Source: Tenacibaculum piscium
GTDB lineage: Bacteria > Bacteroidota > Bacteroidia > Flavobacteriales > Flavobacteriaceae
DNA length: 64,000 nucleotides
Assembly (NCBI RefSeq): GCF_021390715.1
Contig: NZ_JAJGWT010000002.1
Span: 248,001-312,000, forward strand
Reading direction: 5' to 3'
This document shows positions 35,433 through 43,616 of the stretch, in pieces. The stretch's first letter is position 1; every line of letters begins with the position of its first letter. The translations under genes were made by a program, and so were the position numbers. Below the pieces are notes generated by a model. The model was not told where the DNA came from. It was given only the letters and a program-made list of their open reading frames with translations, and searched no databases.

Positions 35433-36821
35433 ATGGCAACCGTTAATTATTATTACCGTTCTACAAAAGAGAAAGCACATTTAACAGTACGATTTTATCA
35501 TAGGGAGAAGATACCTAACAAAACTAATAATTTACCTTATACTGATATTTCATTAAGAGCCGTAATTGATACAAAGGAGACTTTAAAAATAAAATCACTT
35601 GAATACATTACAAAAAACTTTTGGGAGCAAAGAGACAAAAGAAATGCACCAGCTGAAATTGATGGAATTAATATTTTAGATGTAAAGAGTAAATTAAAAG
35701 AGTTTGAAGTTTATCTACTGAATAGCTACAAACGAGACAAAGAAATAGTATCATTAAATAAAGAATGGTTACTTAATCAAATTGATAATTTCAGTAATCC
35801 GAACCAATTAACAACAGAATCTTTTTATCTGAAATACTGGATTGATTTTATTATTGATACAGCCCCTAAAAGAACCAACGCAAAAAATACTACTGGTTTA
35901 TCTTATAATACTATCAAAGGTTATAAAGACCTTAAAAACGTTATCAATAGGTATCAAAAACTAGAAAATCAAACACTAGAAACTGCAAAAGTTATTAATT
36001 TAAACACGGACTGGTTTACAAAGTTTTTCGACTGGTTAATTTATACCGAAGATTACTCACATAATACAGCCGTTAAGAAAATAGCAATCCTAAAAGCCGT
36101 AATTAATGAAGCATCAAAAAAAATTCCCGTTCCTGAAAATCTTAACACCGTAAAATTTAAAGTTGTTAATACCTATGATACGGACACGGACGTAATTACA
36201 CTATCTGAAAATGATATTGAAAAAATAGAATCTGTAAAATTAGAATCATTAGCCTTAATTAATGCACGTAAATATTTAATAATTGCGTGTTATACTGGGC
36301 AACGTGGAACAGCTTTAATTGAACGTATCAAAAAAGAAAACTTTGTAAAAGTAGGTGCAAATTATAGAATAGAGATAAAACAAATTAAAGGCTCAAAAAA
36401 AGTAATAATTCCAGTACTGCCAAAGGTTTTAGAAATCTATAAAACTGGATTACCTTACAAAGTGAGTACACAAAAACTAAACAAGTACTTTAAAGAAATT
36501 TGTAAACAGGCAGAGTTAAATGAATTAATTTTAGGTAAAAAAAGAAATGAAGATACAAACCGAAACGAGAAAAAAGAACGCCCGAAATATGAATACATAA
36601 GTACACACGTAGGACGGAGGACTTTCGCAACCCTACATTTTAATAAGTTGCCAGTATCAGTAATAATGAAAGTAACAGGACACACAAAGGTTGCTACATT
36701 TATGAAATACATTCAAAAAGATACAGACGAACACATAGAGGTTTTTAATGATTATTATAAAATGATGGAAGATAACAAAGCAAATAAACCCGCAAAATTA
36801 AAATTAGTTAGGAACTATTAA
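35433..36821 (+). CDS. Tyrosine recombinase / phage-type integrase
   Basis: A 462-residue integrase. The N-terminal part contains an Arm-DNA-binding-like region and a SAM-like core-binding domain (NTTGLSYNTIKGYKDL). The catalytic residues are R291 in TGQRGTAL, H392 and R395 in HVGRRTF, H417 in GHTKV and the nucleophile Y426 in FMKYIQ, so the enzyme appears intact. It lies 190 bp inside the left attachment repeat and should catalyse excision and integration at tRNA-Leu. Confidence 0.93.
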   Translation: MATVNYYYRSTKEKAHLTVRFYHREKIPNKTNNLPYTDISLRAVIDTKETLKIKSLEYITKNFWEQRDKRNAPAEIDGINILDVKSKLKEFEVYLLNSYKRDKEIVSLNKEWLLNQIDNFSNPNQLTTESFYLKYWIDFIIDTAPKRTNAKNTTGLSYNTIKGYKDLKNVINRYQKLENQTLETAKVINLNTDWFTKFFDWLIYTEDYSHNTAVKKIAILKAVINEASKKIPVPENLNTVKFKVVNTYDTDTDVITLSENDIEKIESVKLESLALINARKYLIIACYTGQRGTALIERIKKENFVKVGANYRIEIKQIKGSKKVIIPVLPKVLEIYKTGLPYKVSTQKLNKYFKEICKQAELNELILGKKRNEDTNRNEKKERPKYEYISTHVGRRTFATLHFNKLPVSVIMKVTGHTKVATFMKYIQKDTDEHIEVFNDYYKMMEDNKANKPAKLKLVRNY

Positions 36822-36923
36822 CGAACAATGAGAAAGTGTCTACAATGTATTAAAAAGTGCCTTTGTTGAAAACTTCAAGGGATTTGTGAATAAGTATAGC
36901 TTTCGGATTTTAACAAAGTAAAC

Positions 36924-36931
36924 TAAATTTG
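36924..36931 (+). promoter_or_regulatory. Promoter -7 element for the element's replication genes
   Basis: TAAATTTG matches TAnnTTTG, 36 bp before the small frame at 36967. Confidence 0.45.
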
Positions 36932-36966
36932 CATCAGCTACAATAAGATAGCAATAACAAAAAAAG

Positions 36967-37059
36967 ATGTTCCAAACCATCGAAATAGAGAGAAACACCT
37001 TTATAGAATTATTAATCTTGCAGGATAAAATAATTTTACAAAAGTACAACTTTTATTAA
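36967..37059 (+). CDS. Possible 30-residue peptide upstream of the HTH gene
   Basis: The ATG at 36967 opens MFQTIEIERNTFIELLIL and stops at 37059. It follows a good promoter and precedes the HTH gene, so it may be a leader peptide. There is no family evidence; it could be chance. Confidence 0.25.
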   Translation: MFQTIEIERNTFIELLILQDKIILQKYNFY

Positions 37060-37095
37060 ATGGTTTGGCTAATCTTAAAAAAAACGATTAAATAT

Positions 37096-37392
37096 ATGCC
37101 ATTACCAGTACAACAAATCCAATTAATTCAGATTACAGCTGAACAACTTCAAAACGCAATCATTAAAGGCGTTGCAGAACAATTGCAGGAATTAAAAAAA
37201 ACATTCCAACCAAAAGAACCAGCCGAATATTTAACAAGGCAGGAAACCGCTGATTTACTCAAAGTAGATTTATCCACACTTCATAATTGGAAGCATCGTA
37301 AATTATTAATTCCAGTAAGTATTGCGGGAACAAATAGAGTTCTTTACACTCGAGAAAGTATAAATGAAGCCATTGTAAAACTTAACAAGTAA
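37096..37392 (+). CDS. Helix-turn-helix DNA-binding protein (excisionase/MerR-like)
   Basis: A 98-residue protein starting at ATG 37096 (MPLPVQQIQL); the frame is open to 37060 but family members start here. The C-terminal half is a winged HTH of the HTH_17/excisionase type: EYLTRQETADLLKVDLSTLH, then NWKHRKLL and a wing ending RVLYTRESINEAIVKL. Small proteins like this accompany integrases in Bacteroidota elements and act as excisionase or regulator. Confidence 0.8.
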   Translation: MPLPVQQIQLIQITAEQLQNAIIKGVAEQLQELKKTFQPKEPAEYLTRQETADLLKVDLSTLHNWKHRKLLIPVSIAGTNRVLYTRESINEAIVKLNK

Positions 37393-37396
37393 TTTG

Positions 37397-37489
37397 ATGG
37401 AAACACCTCAGCAACCTCTGCAAGAACCTGATTTTTTTCTCTTTATTTTATCAATATTAGTAGCCTTTATTATAAAGTCTTTTATGTAG
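37397..37489 (+). CDS. Possible 30-residue single-helix membrane peptide
   Basis: ATG 37397, 4 bp after the HTH stop. A proline- and glutamine-rich head (METPQQPLQEPD) precedes one strongly hydrophobic helix (FFLFILSILVAFIIKSF). The tight spacing and clean topology favour a real gene, perhaps toxin-like or a membrane anchor; no family is recognised. Confidence 0.4.
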   Translation: METPQQPLQEPDFFLFILSILVAFIIKSFM

Positions 37490-37511
37490 ATAATTTTTAG
37501 AATGTAAAAAC

Positions 37512-37542
37512 ATAGGAGCGTACCTATTTGATACGCTCCTAT
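37512..37542. terminator. Perfect 11-bp hairpin after the membrane peptide
   Basis: ATAGGAGCGTA / TACGCTCCTAT around a 9-nt loop. There is no U-run after it, so it may attenuate or protect RNA rather than terminate. Confidence 0.45.
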
Positions 37543-37622
37543 TATTAAAAAAATTGCTTAATCCTAAGCGATACGGCATTACTTATGCCAAAATTTAAAC
37601 GAAAGTAAAGGCACAAAATAGA

Positions 37623-38762
37623 ATGATTAATATTGAAAATAAATCAAACATTACACCTGAAATGTTATTAGAAAGTGTAGCTAATACAAATGATGCGATT
37701 GATAAAAGAGAAACCAACCACGAACATAAACGACTGCAATATAAAATTGATGTTTCCGAAACAATACCGCCCCCGCAGATAGCTTACAGCTTAATCAATA
37801 CCCAAAAAGAAGGTTCGGCAATACTTGGAACGCTCGGAAATTTTAGCCTTGTAATCGGTAAAGCAAAAAGCCGTAAATCATTTTATATTAATATAGCAGT
37901 AGCAACTGCCTTGAATAAAGATTTAATACTAGAACGATTTAAAAGCGATTTACCAAAGAATCAAAGCGATGTATTATACTTTGATACGGAACAAGGTAAA
38001 TACCACGTACAAAAGGCTATAAAGCGTATTTGTACGCAAATTAATGAAAACGAGCCAAAGAATTTACACGCATTTTTTTTAAGAAGTTTCACACCAGCAG
38101 AACGCTTACAATTTATTGAAACTGAAATATACAGAAATGATAAAATCGGTTTTGTTGTTATTGATGGAGTAAAAGATTTGGTTACTTCAATAAATGACGA
38201 AGAACAAGCGACCAACGTAGCTAGTAAGCTCTTAAAATGGACGGAGGAACGCAATATTCACATTGTTAATGTATTGCATCAAAATAAAAGCGATACCAAT
38301 GCACGTGGGCACATAGGTACTGAATTAATCAATAAAGCTGAAACGGTTTTAGAAGTTGCAAAAAGTGAAAGCGATAGCGATATTTCAATAGTAACACCTT
38401 TACAATGTAGAGATGTTGAACCCGAAGTTTTTGCATTTGAAATAAACGAATACGGTATTCCAATTGTTGCAGATAATTTTGAAGCGAGGACGGAAACCAA
38501 AAAGAACAAGTTTGATGTTTCAAGTTTAGAAGATTATAAAAAATATCAGATATTAAAAGAAGTATTTAGTCACGGTGAAAGTTTTTCATATTCTGAATTG
38601 GTTCGTCAAGTCGGTTTATCTTATAAGAATCAGTTTAAATCGACTATTGGAGAAAATAGAGTAAAGAGTTTAATTACAGATTGCAAAAATAACGAATGGT
38701 TACTTCAAGATAAACCGAAAGCACCATACAAACTAGGAAAATATACTCAAAAAGAACACTAA
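37623..38762 (+). CDS. RepA-like AAA_25 ATPase of the integrative element
   Basis: A 379-residue RecA-fold ATPase. The P-loop is the variant GKAKSRKS at residues 79-86, and FVVIDGVKDLV (D181) is Walker B. HQNKSDTNARGHIGTEL is the sensor region usual for plasmid RepA/RSF1010-type helicases. The C-terminal ~80 residues have a winged-helix look (GESFSYSELVRQVGLSYKNQ). It probably unwinds the origin; an iteron-like array follows immediately. Confidence 0.82.
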   Translation: MINIENKSNITPEMLLESVANTNDAIDKRETNHEHKRLQYKIDVSETIPPPQIAYSLINTQKEGSAILGTLGNFSLVIGKAKSRKSFYINIAVATALNKDLILERFKSDLPKNQSDVLYFDTEQGKYHVQKAIKRICTQINENEPKNLHAFFLRSFTPAERLQFIETEIYRNDKIGFVVIDGVKDLVTSINDEEQATNVASKLLKWTEERNIHIVNVLHQNKSDTNARGHIGTELINKAETVLEVAKSESDSDISIVTPLQCRDVEPEVFAFEINEYGIPIVADNFEARTETKKNKFDVSSLEDYKKYQILKEVFSHGESFSYSELVRQVGLSYKNQFKSTIGENRVKSLITDCKNNEWLLQDKPKAPYKLGKYTQKEH

Positions 38763-38768
38763 CATCAG

Positions 38769-38886
38769 TTTAACAGTAAACCAGTTTTTACTTTCTATCG
38801 GTTTAGTTTAAGCGTATACATACGCTTATAAACCGTAAACCGATGATTATAGGGGTTTATTAAACTGGTTTAAACCGTAAACCGAT
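38769..38886. repeat. Iteron-like array, candidate replication origin
   Basis: TAAACCGTAAACCGAT occurs at 38829-38844 and again at 38871-38886, exactly 42 bp apart (four helical turns). A diverged copy is near 38770 (TAACAGTAAACCAGT), and an inverted copy near 38797 (ATCGGTTTAGTTTA). A hairpin AAGCGTA-TACA-TACGCTT sits in the middle (38810-38827). The array lies between the ATPase and primase genes. Confidence 0.65.
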
Positions 38887-38908
38887 AGGAATAATATTAT
38901 TTAATTTT

Positions 38909-39820
38909 ATGAATGATTACAGATACATTTTAGAGAAATACAACGGAACAAAAAGCCGTTACCGTTGCCCAAATTGTAATAAACCTAATCAATTTACAAG
39001 ATACATTGATACACAAACTAACGAACATCTAAACGATGCAGTAGGGGTTTGCAGTAGGCTTGTAAAGTGTGGTTATCATTATAAACCAAAGCAATATTTT
39101 CAAGATAATAATATTTTATCTGAAACAAAGGCAGTACCATTTGTACGAAAGCCACCACCACCAAAACCAGCAACAACTTATTTTAATGCTGAGGTTATGA
39201 ATAAGAGCGTAAACAGTAAAGCTCCTAACTTTTTTTTAGACTTTTTAAATATTCTTTGGTTTGAAGAAGATGTAATTAAATTAGCTAAGAAATACAATAT
39301 TGGAACTTCTAACAAATGGAACGGTGCAACCACTTTTTGGCAACAGGATATTAACGGAAAAATAAGAAGTGGAAAAACAATGTTATACAATCCTGAAAAC
39401 GGTAAACGAGTTAAGAAGCCGTATAATCATATTGGCTGGGAACACTCAAAAATTGATAACTTTAATTTAGAACAATGTTATTTTGGTGAACATCTACTAA
39501 ATGAAGATAAAACAAAAACAGTAGCAATTTGCGAAAGTGAAAAAACGGCTATTATTTCAAGTGTTTACATTCCTGAGTTTGTTTGGTTGGCGTGTGGTTC
39601 ACTTAATAATTTAAATGAAGCAAAGACAAAGGTATTAAAGGGGCGTAATGTAGTGTTGTTTCCTGATGCTGGTTGTTTTGATTTATGGAATGATAAAATA
39701 CCTAAACTCGCAAAAGATGTATATTTTACTACTAATACATTATTAAGAGACAAAGCAACGGATTACGAAAAAGAACAAGGTTTTGATGTTACTGATTATT
39801 TGATACAATTTTTATCATAA
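38909..39820 (+). CDS. Primase-like protein with zinc finger and Toprim-like domain (DUF6371-like)
   Basis: A 303-residue protein. A zinc-binding head has C20-P-N-C23 and C48...C54 (CPNC and CSRLVKC). After a proline-rich linker (KPPPPKPATT) comes a Toprim-like domain: TVAICESEKTAI with the catalytic glutamate and NVVLFPDAGCFD with the acidic pair. This is the layout of Bacteroidota mobile-element primases. It would make primers at the adjacent iteron-like origin. Confidence 0.78.
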   Translation: MNDYRYILEKYNGTKSRYRCPNCNKPNQFTRYIDTQTNEHLNDAVGVCSRLVKCGYHYKPKQYFQDNNILSETKAVPFVRKPPPPKPATTYFNAEVMNKSVNSKAPNFFLDFLNILWFEEDVIKLAKKYNIGTSNKWNGATTFWQQDINGKIRSGKTMLYNPENGKRVKKPYNHIGWEHSKIDNFNLEQCYFGEHLLNEDKTKTVAICESEKTAIISSVYIPEFVWLACGSLNNLNEAKTKVLKGRNVVLFPDAGCFDLWNDKIPKLAKDVYFTTNTLLRDKATDYEKEQGFDVTDYLIQFLS

Positions 39821-39829
39821 AAAAAAAGA

Positions 39830-39970
39830 ATGAAAAAACACAAACATTTAAGAGTAATTGAACGTAATAATATTTACAGAATAGGAGGCAATAACTACTT
39901 TTTAAAGTTTAAAGGAGTTTTTAAAGATTTTCAAAGAATTAAAATGCCGTTTAAATGTAGAATAAGTTAA
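39830..39970 (+). CDS. Possible 46-residue basic peptide
   Basis: The ATG at 39830 is 9 bp after the primase stop. The product is very basic (MKKHKHLRVIERNNIYRIGG ... RIKMPFKCRIS) and could bind nucleic acid. No family is recognised; it is supported only by position and an uninterrupted frame. Confidence 0.35.
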   Translation: MKKHKHLRVIERNNIYRIGGNNYFLKFKGVFKDFQRIKMPFKCRIS

Positions 39971-40086
39971 AAAAAAGCTGAAGTACTGGACACTATAAAA
40001 AAACAAGCGTTTTAAAGCAGTCTTATAACCTCAGCAGTAAAGTATATTAAATTATTCTTTGCGTTTGCTGAGGTTCTTATTTTGGT

Positions 40087-40159
40087 AGTTCCTGAGTATC
40101 TGTTACGCGTGTGTACTTTGTCAAATACACAAGTTCCTGAGTATCTGTTACGCGTGTGT
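40087..40159. repeat. Two 28-bp direct repeats, 45 bp apart
   Basis: The repeats cover 40087-40114 and 40132-40159 and are identical; each begins AGTTCCTGAG and ends ACGCGTGTGT. A 17-bp spacer separates them. Candidate binding sites for the HTH protein, a relaxase or the integrase. Confidence 0.8.
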
Positions 40160-40465
40160 TTTTCTTACATTATAAAAAAGACCATCTTTAATACGTTTTG
40201 CTAAATTTTTAGCTTAAAGCCAAAGCCAAAAATAACCACGGCAAATTAAAGGAGCGTTTTTTTTCACACCTGAAAGGACTGGGCAAAATTTCCCTTTCGC
40301 AATGCAAATATTAATATTTTGCTACTTTGAGTTATGAAGCAAATGCAACCGATTAGAATTTTTCATTCAGTACAAGCGAAAACCAAAGGGGGGTTGTTAA
40401 TTCTTAATTTATCTGCAAATATTCTGCAAATGATAAAACCAAAAAACAACCTTAAATTTTTCAAA

Positions 40466-40485
40466 CTGCTCAAAAACTGACCAAT
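40466..40485. repeat. Candidate integrase arm site, right
   Basis: Partner of 35381-35400 (16 of 20 bases shared). Confidence 0.4.
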
Positions 40486-40550
40486 AATAAAAAGTACTTT
40501 ATTTTAAGTTGTTGTTTTACAGTTGGTTGTAAGATATTGAATAGTAAAAA

Positions 40551-40568
40551 TGTACTCGAGGCGGGAAT
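40551..40568. repeat. attR: right copy of the 18-bp attachment repeat, in tRNA-Leu
   Basis: Covers the 3' acceptor strand and part of the T arm of the tRNA. The tRNA gene therefore stays intact after insertion. Confidence 0.88.
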
Positions 40569-40634
40569 CGAACCCGCACTTCCGAAAAAACTGGATTTTG
40601 AATCCAGCGCGTCTACCAATTCCGCCACTCGAGC
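40553..40634 (-). tRNA. tRNA-Leu (anticodon CAA)
   Basis: An 82-nt class II tRNA on the minus strand. Acceptor GCTCGAG pairs with CTCGAGT (one G-U), the anticodon arm is CTGGA-TTCAAAA-TCCAG with anticodon CAA, and the T arm is GCGGG-TTCGATT-CCCGC. A variable arm is present as expected for leucine tRNA. CCA is not encoded. It is the insertion site of the element to its left. Confidence 0.95.
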
Positions 40635-40738
40635 ATTATTATTTTATCGAAATAAAATAAGGTAATTTTAGGTATGCAAATCTATAATTTTTTTTAATTA
40701 ATTCGGCTAAAATAACTTTTAAACTCTTAAAATAGTTT

Positions 40739-40746
40739 TACTTTTG
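40739..40746 (+). promoter_or_regulatory. Promoter -7 element of prs
   Basis: TACTTTTG fits TAnnTTTG, 38 bp before the prs ATG. Confidence 0.5.
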
Positions 40747-40784
40747 CACTAACAACAACATTAACTTTAAAGAATATTTTCTAA

Positions 40785-41726
40785 ATGCCTATAGATCAAT
40801 TAAGTCCAAAAATTTTTGCGTGTTCACAAAGTACAGAACTTGCTAAAGAAATTGCTAAAGAGTACGGAATACCACTAGGAAATGTAACAACAACACATTT
40901 TAGCGACGGTGAATTTCAACCAGCGTTTGAAGAATCTATTCGAGGAAGAAGAATATTTTTGATTGGATCTACGTTTCCATCAGCAGATAATTTAATGGAA
41001 ATGTTATTGATGTGTGATGCAGCTAAACGTGCTTCTGCAAGGCATATTACCGCTGTGATGCCTTATTTTGGATGGGCACGTCAAGACAGAAAAGACAAAC
41101 CTCGTGTAGCTATTGGGGCTAAATTAGTGGCAAAATTACTAGAATCAGCAGGAGCTACCAGAATTATGACCATGGATTTACATGCTGATCAAATTCAAGG
41201 ATTTTTTGAAAAACCTGTAGATCATTTATTTGGTTCTACTATTTTCCTTCCATATGTAAAAAGCTTAAACTTAGATAATTTAACCATTGCTTCACCTGAT
41301 ATGGGTGGTTCAAAAAGAGCTTATGCGTATTCTAAATTTTTAGAAAGTGATGTGGTAATTTGTTATAAGCAACGTCAAAAAGCCAACGTAATCGCTTACA
41401 TGGAATTAATTGGCGAGGTAAAAGGTAAAAATGTAATTCTTGTGGATGATATGATTGACACAGGAGGAACGCTTACCAAAGCTGCCGATTTAATGATGGA
41501 AAGAGGTGCTTTAAGTGTACGTGCTATTTGTACACACCCTATTCTTTCTGGTGGAGCTTATGAAAGAATTCAGAATTCTAAATTAACAGAATTAATTGTT
41601 TCAAATACAATTCCATTAAAAAAGAGTGTGTCTAAAATAAAAGTGGTAAATTGCGCCTCTTTATTTGCTGATGTGATGCGTAAAGTTCATAATAACGTGT
41701 CAATTAGCGATGAATTTTTAATGTAA
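40785..41726 (+). CDS. prs: Ribose-phosphate pyrophosphokinase
   Basis: A 313-residue PRPP synthetase that makes the shared precursor of nucleotides, His and Trp. FSDGEFQPAFEESIRGR, DLHADQIQGFF and the PRPP loop VDDMIDTGGTL are conserved. It is followed 25 bp later by rplY, a common pairing. Confidence 0.97.
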   Translation: MPIDQLSPKIFACSQSTELAKEIAKEYGIPLGNVTTTHFSDGEFQPAFEESIRGRRIFLIGSTFPSADNLMEMLLMCDAAKRASARHITAVMPYFGWARQDRKDKPRVAIGAKLVAKLLESAGATRIMTMDLHADQIQGFFEKPVDHLFGSTIFLPYVKSLNLDNLTIASPDMGGSKRAYAYSKFLESDVVICYKQRQKANVIAYMELIGEVKGKNVILVDDMIDTGGTLTKAADLMMERGALSVRAICTHPILSGGAYERIQNSKLTELIVSNTIPLKKSVSKIKVVNCASLFADVMRKVHNNVSISDEFLM

Positions 41727-41751
41727 ATAATTAATTAATAAAAACAAAGTA

Positions 41752-42327
41752 ATGAAATCAATTACAATCAACGGATCAAAAAGAGAAAGCGTAGGTAAAA
41801 AAGCAACAAAAGCCTTACGTAATGCTGGAAAGGTTCCTTGCGTATTATACGGAGGAGACGAGCTTGTACACTTTTCAGCAACTGAAAAATTATTCAAGCC
41901 TTTAGTATTTACTCCAGATGTATTTACTGCTACGATTGAATTAGATGGTGTAAAATATAATGCTGTTTTACAAGATATCCAATTTCACCCTGTAACAGAT
42001 GCTATTTTACACGTAGATTTTTATCAAATTTTCGATGATAAAGAACTTACTATGGATATTCCTGTACGTTTAGTAGGAGTAGCAAAAGGTATTATGTTAG
42101 GTGGGGCTTTACGTCACAACTTACGTAAGTTAAAAGTAAAAGGATTACCAACTAATTTACCTGACTTTATTGAAGCTGATATTACTGAATTAGCTATTGG
42201 TAATAAATTATATGTTACTGAGTTAAGAAACGATAAATATACTTTACTACACCCAGATAACACTGTAGTTGCACAAGTTCGTATGTCTCGTAATGCTGCA
42301 AAAGCTGCTGCTGAAGCAGAAAATTAG
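41752..42327 (+). CDS. rplY: 50S ribosomal protein L25 / general stress protein Ctc
   Basis: A 191-residue long-form L25 (Ctc type). The N-terminal L25 domain binds 5S rRNA ([20 protein letters not shown] and VPCVLYGG); the C-terminal beta domain contains [18 protein letters not shown] and is typical of the longer form. It forms the prs-rplY unit and ends in a terminator. Confidence 0.95.
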   Translation: MKSITINGSKRESVGKKATKALRNAGKVPCVLYGGDELVHFSATEKLFKPLVFTPDVFTATIELDGVKYNAVLQDIQFHPVTDAILHVDFYQIFDDKELTMDIPVRLVGVAKGIMLGGALRHNLRKLKVKGLPTNLPDFIEADITELAIGNKLYVTELRNDKYTLLHPDNTVVAQVRMSRNAAKAAAEAEN

Positions 42328-42349
42328 AAATTTTTATACAATAAAAGAA

Positions 42350-42382
42350 GAAGCGTTACCGTTGTGTAACGCTTTTTTTTTA
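42350..42382 (+). terminator. Terminator after rplY
   Basis: AAGCGTTAC / GTAACGCTT hairpin with T8. Confidence 0.88.
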
Positions 42383-42442
42383 TTTTTGAATTTATTTTTT
42401 TACAAAAGCTTTTTTAAAGTATAATCAACAGATAAAAATCCG

Positions 42443-43009
42443 ATGAAGAAATTTTTAATCGTAGGTTTAGGTAATATTGGAGAACAATACCACAATACTC
42501 GTCATAATATAGGTTTTAAAATAGTAGATGCTTTTGTAAAAGAACACGATGCTAGTTTTGAAACTGAAAAACTTGGTGACATTGCTAGACTTAAAATTAA
42601 AGGAAAAACAGTCGTTGTTTTAAAACCCAGCACTTACATGAATTTAAGTGGAAAAGCGGTTATGTATTGGATGCAACAAGAAAATATTCAAGTTGAAAAC
42701 CTATTAATAATCACCGATGATTTGAATATTGATTTCGGAAAACTTCGCATCAAACCAAAAGGAAGTTCAGGCGGACATAATGGTTTAAAAGATATTCAAG
42801 CAAAATTTAATACAGGCGCATATCCACGTTTTCGCTTCGGAGTTGGGGCAGATTATGGCAGAGGTCGTCAAGTAGATTATGTTTTAGGAACATGGAGCAA
42901 AGAGGAAGAAAGTGAATTAATTGAACGTATTCCAACTTCTGTAAACGCTGTTACTTCTTTTATCACGGGAGGAATGGCAAATACCATGAATGAATTTAAC
43001 GGCAAATAA
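42443..43009 (+). CDS. pth: Peptidyl-tRNA hydrolase
   Basis: A 188-residue enzyme that frees tRNA from peptidyl-tRNA. GLGNIGEQYHNTRHNIGF holds the catalytic His and Asn; KPSTYMNLSGKAV and SSGGHNGLKDI are further signatures. The position after prs and rplY is classical in bacteria. Confidence 0.97.
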   Translation: MKKFLIVGLGNIGEQYHNTRHNIGFKIVDAFVKEHDASFETEKLGDIARLKIKGKTVVVLKPSTYMNLSGKAVMYWMQQENIQVENLLIITDDLNIDFGKLRIKPKGSSGGHNGLKDIQAKFNTGAYPRFRFGVGADYGRGRQVDYVLGTWSKEEESELIERIPTSVNAVTSFITGGMANTMNEFNGK

Positions 43010-43125
43010 ACTTAGAATATATTATTTTCTAGGCTTATTTTTTGATGAAAATTATTTATAATTATTATAAATAAAGAGTTGTTTTTTAAAAATTAGTGTT
43101 ATTTTTGATGTCTAAATACTTGACT

Positions 43126-43611
43126 ATGAAGATACTACTACTATTCTCTTTTTTAATCTTTTCTAGTTGTTTTGATACTGGCTGTGTAGGAGGTGAAAGT
43201 TTTAAATCATCCTACGAACCTGTAATTATCAAAAGAGCTGATTTAAACACTTCTATTGTTTTTCAAGATGCGGAAGTAATGAGTGAATCGTCTAAAATTT
43301 ACATTTTTGACAATTATATTTTTATCAACGATAAAAGAAAAGGCTTTCATATTTTTGATAATTCCGACCCTAAAAATCCCATCAAAAAGAAATTTTTAAA
43401 AATACCAGGCGCAACCGATATTGCTATCAGAAATAATACTTTTTTTATCAACCAAGCAACCGATTTAGTTTCGTTAAGTATTGATTTGAAAACGTTTAAT
43501 TTCAAGATTAATAAACGATTAGAAAATGTTTTTCCGAAATTAGAATCACCAGATGGTTTTTATGAATCGGTTAAAAATGAAGAAATTATTGTTAATTGGA
43601 CACAAAAATAA
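43126..43611 (+). CDS. Short LVIVD-like lipoprotein
   Basis: I take ATG 43126 as the start, since it gives a lipoprotein signal (MKILLLFSFLIFSSC) and since a promoter-like TATTTTTG at 43100-43107 would place transcription start after the other ATG at 43108. The mature part contains LVIVD-like beta-propeller repeats (YNYIFINDKRKGFHIFDNSD-type, DPKNPIKKKF). At 161 residues it has room for only about two repeats, much fewer than a full propeller. Confidence 0.6.
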   Translation: MKILLLFSFLIFSSCFDTGCVGGESFKSSYEPVIIKRADLNTSIVFQDAEVMSESSKIYIFDNYIFINDKRKGFHIFDNSDPKNPIKKKFLKIPGATDIAIRNNTFFINQATDLVSLSIDLKTFNFKINKRLENVFPKLESPDGFYESVKNEEIIVNWTQK

Positions 43612-43616
43612 AGGCG

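Larger units (their letters stand above)
39971..40550. other. 580-bp right flank of the integrative element
   Basis: Holds the 28-bp direct repeats (40087-40159), a palindrome GCTAAATTTTTAGC near 40200, a possible 48-residue frame at 40334-40480 (weak), and the right arm-type site at 40466. Likely a regulatory or transfer/recombination region rather than coding. Confidence 0.55.
35225..40568. mobile_element. Compact integrative element inserted in tRNA-Leu(CAA)
   Basis: About 5.3 kb bounded by the 18-bp repeats at 35225 and 40551, with a tyrosine integrase next to the left end. Contents in order: integrase, small frame, HTH protein, 30-residue membrane peptide, RepA-like ATPase, iteron-like array, primase-like protein, small frame, and a repeat-rich right flank. 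No relaxase, coupling protein, capsid or terminase gene is visible. It may be a satellite moved by a helper phage or conjugative element, or a plasmid-like integrative element; inference. Confidence 0.8.

Noticed and set aside
40087..40159. CRISPR array
   Set aside because: Only two repeats with a 17-bp spacer and no cas genes; spacer and copy number do not fit.
40334..40480. 48-residue frame (MKQMQPIRIFHSVQAKTKGG ...) in the element's right flank
   Set aside because: It covers the candidate arm site and has no promoter or family evidence; kept only as a mention in the flank entry.
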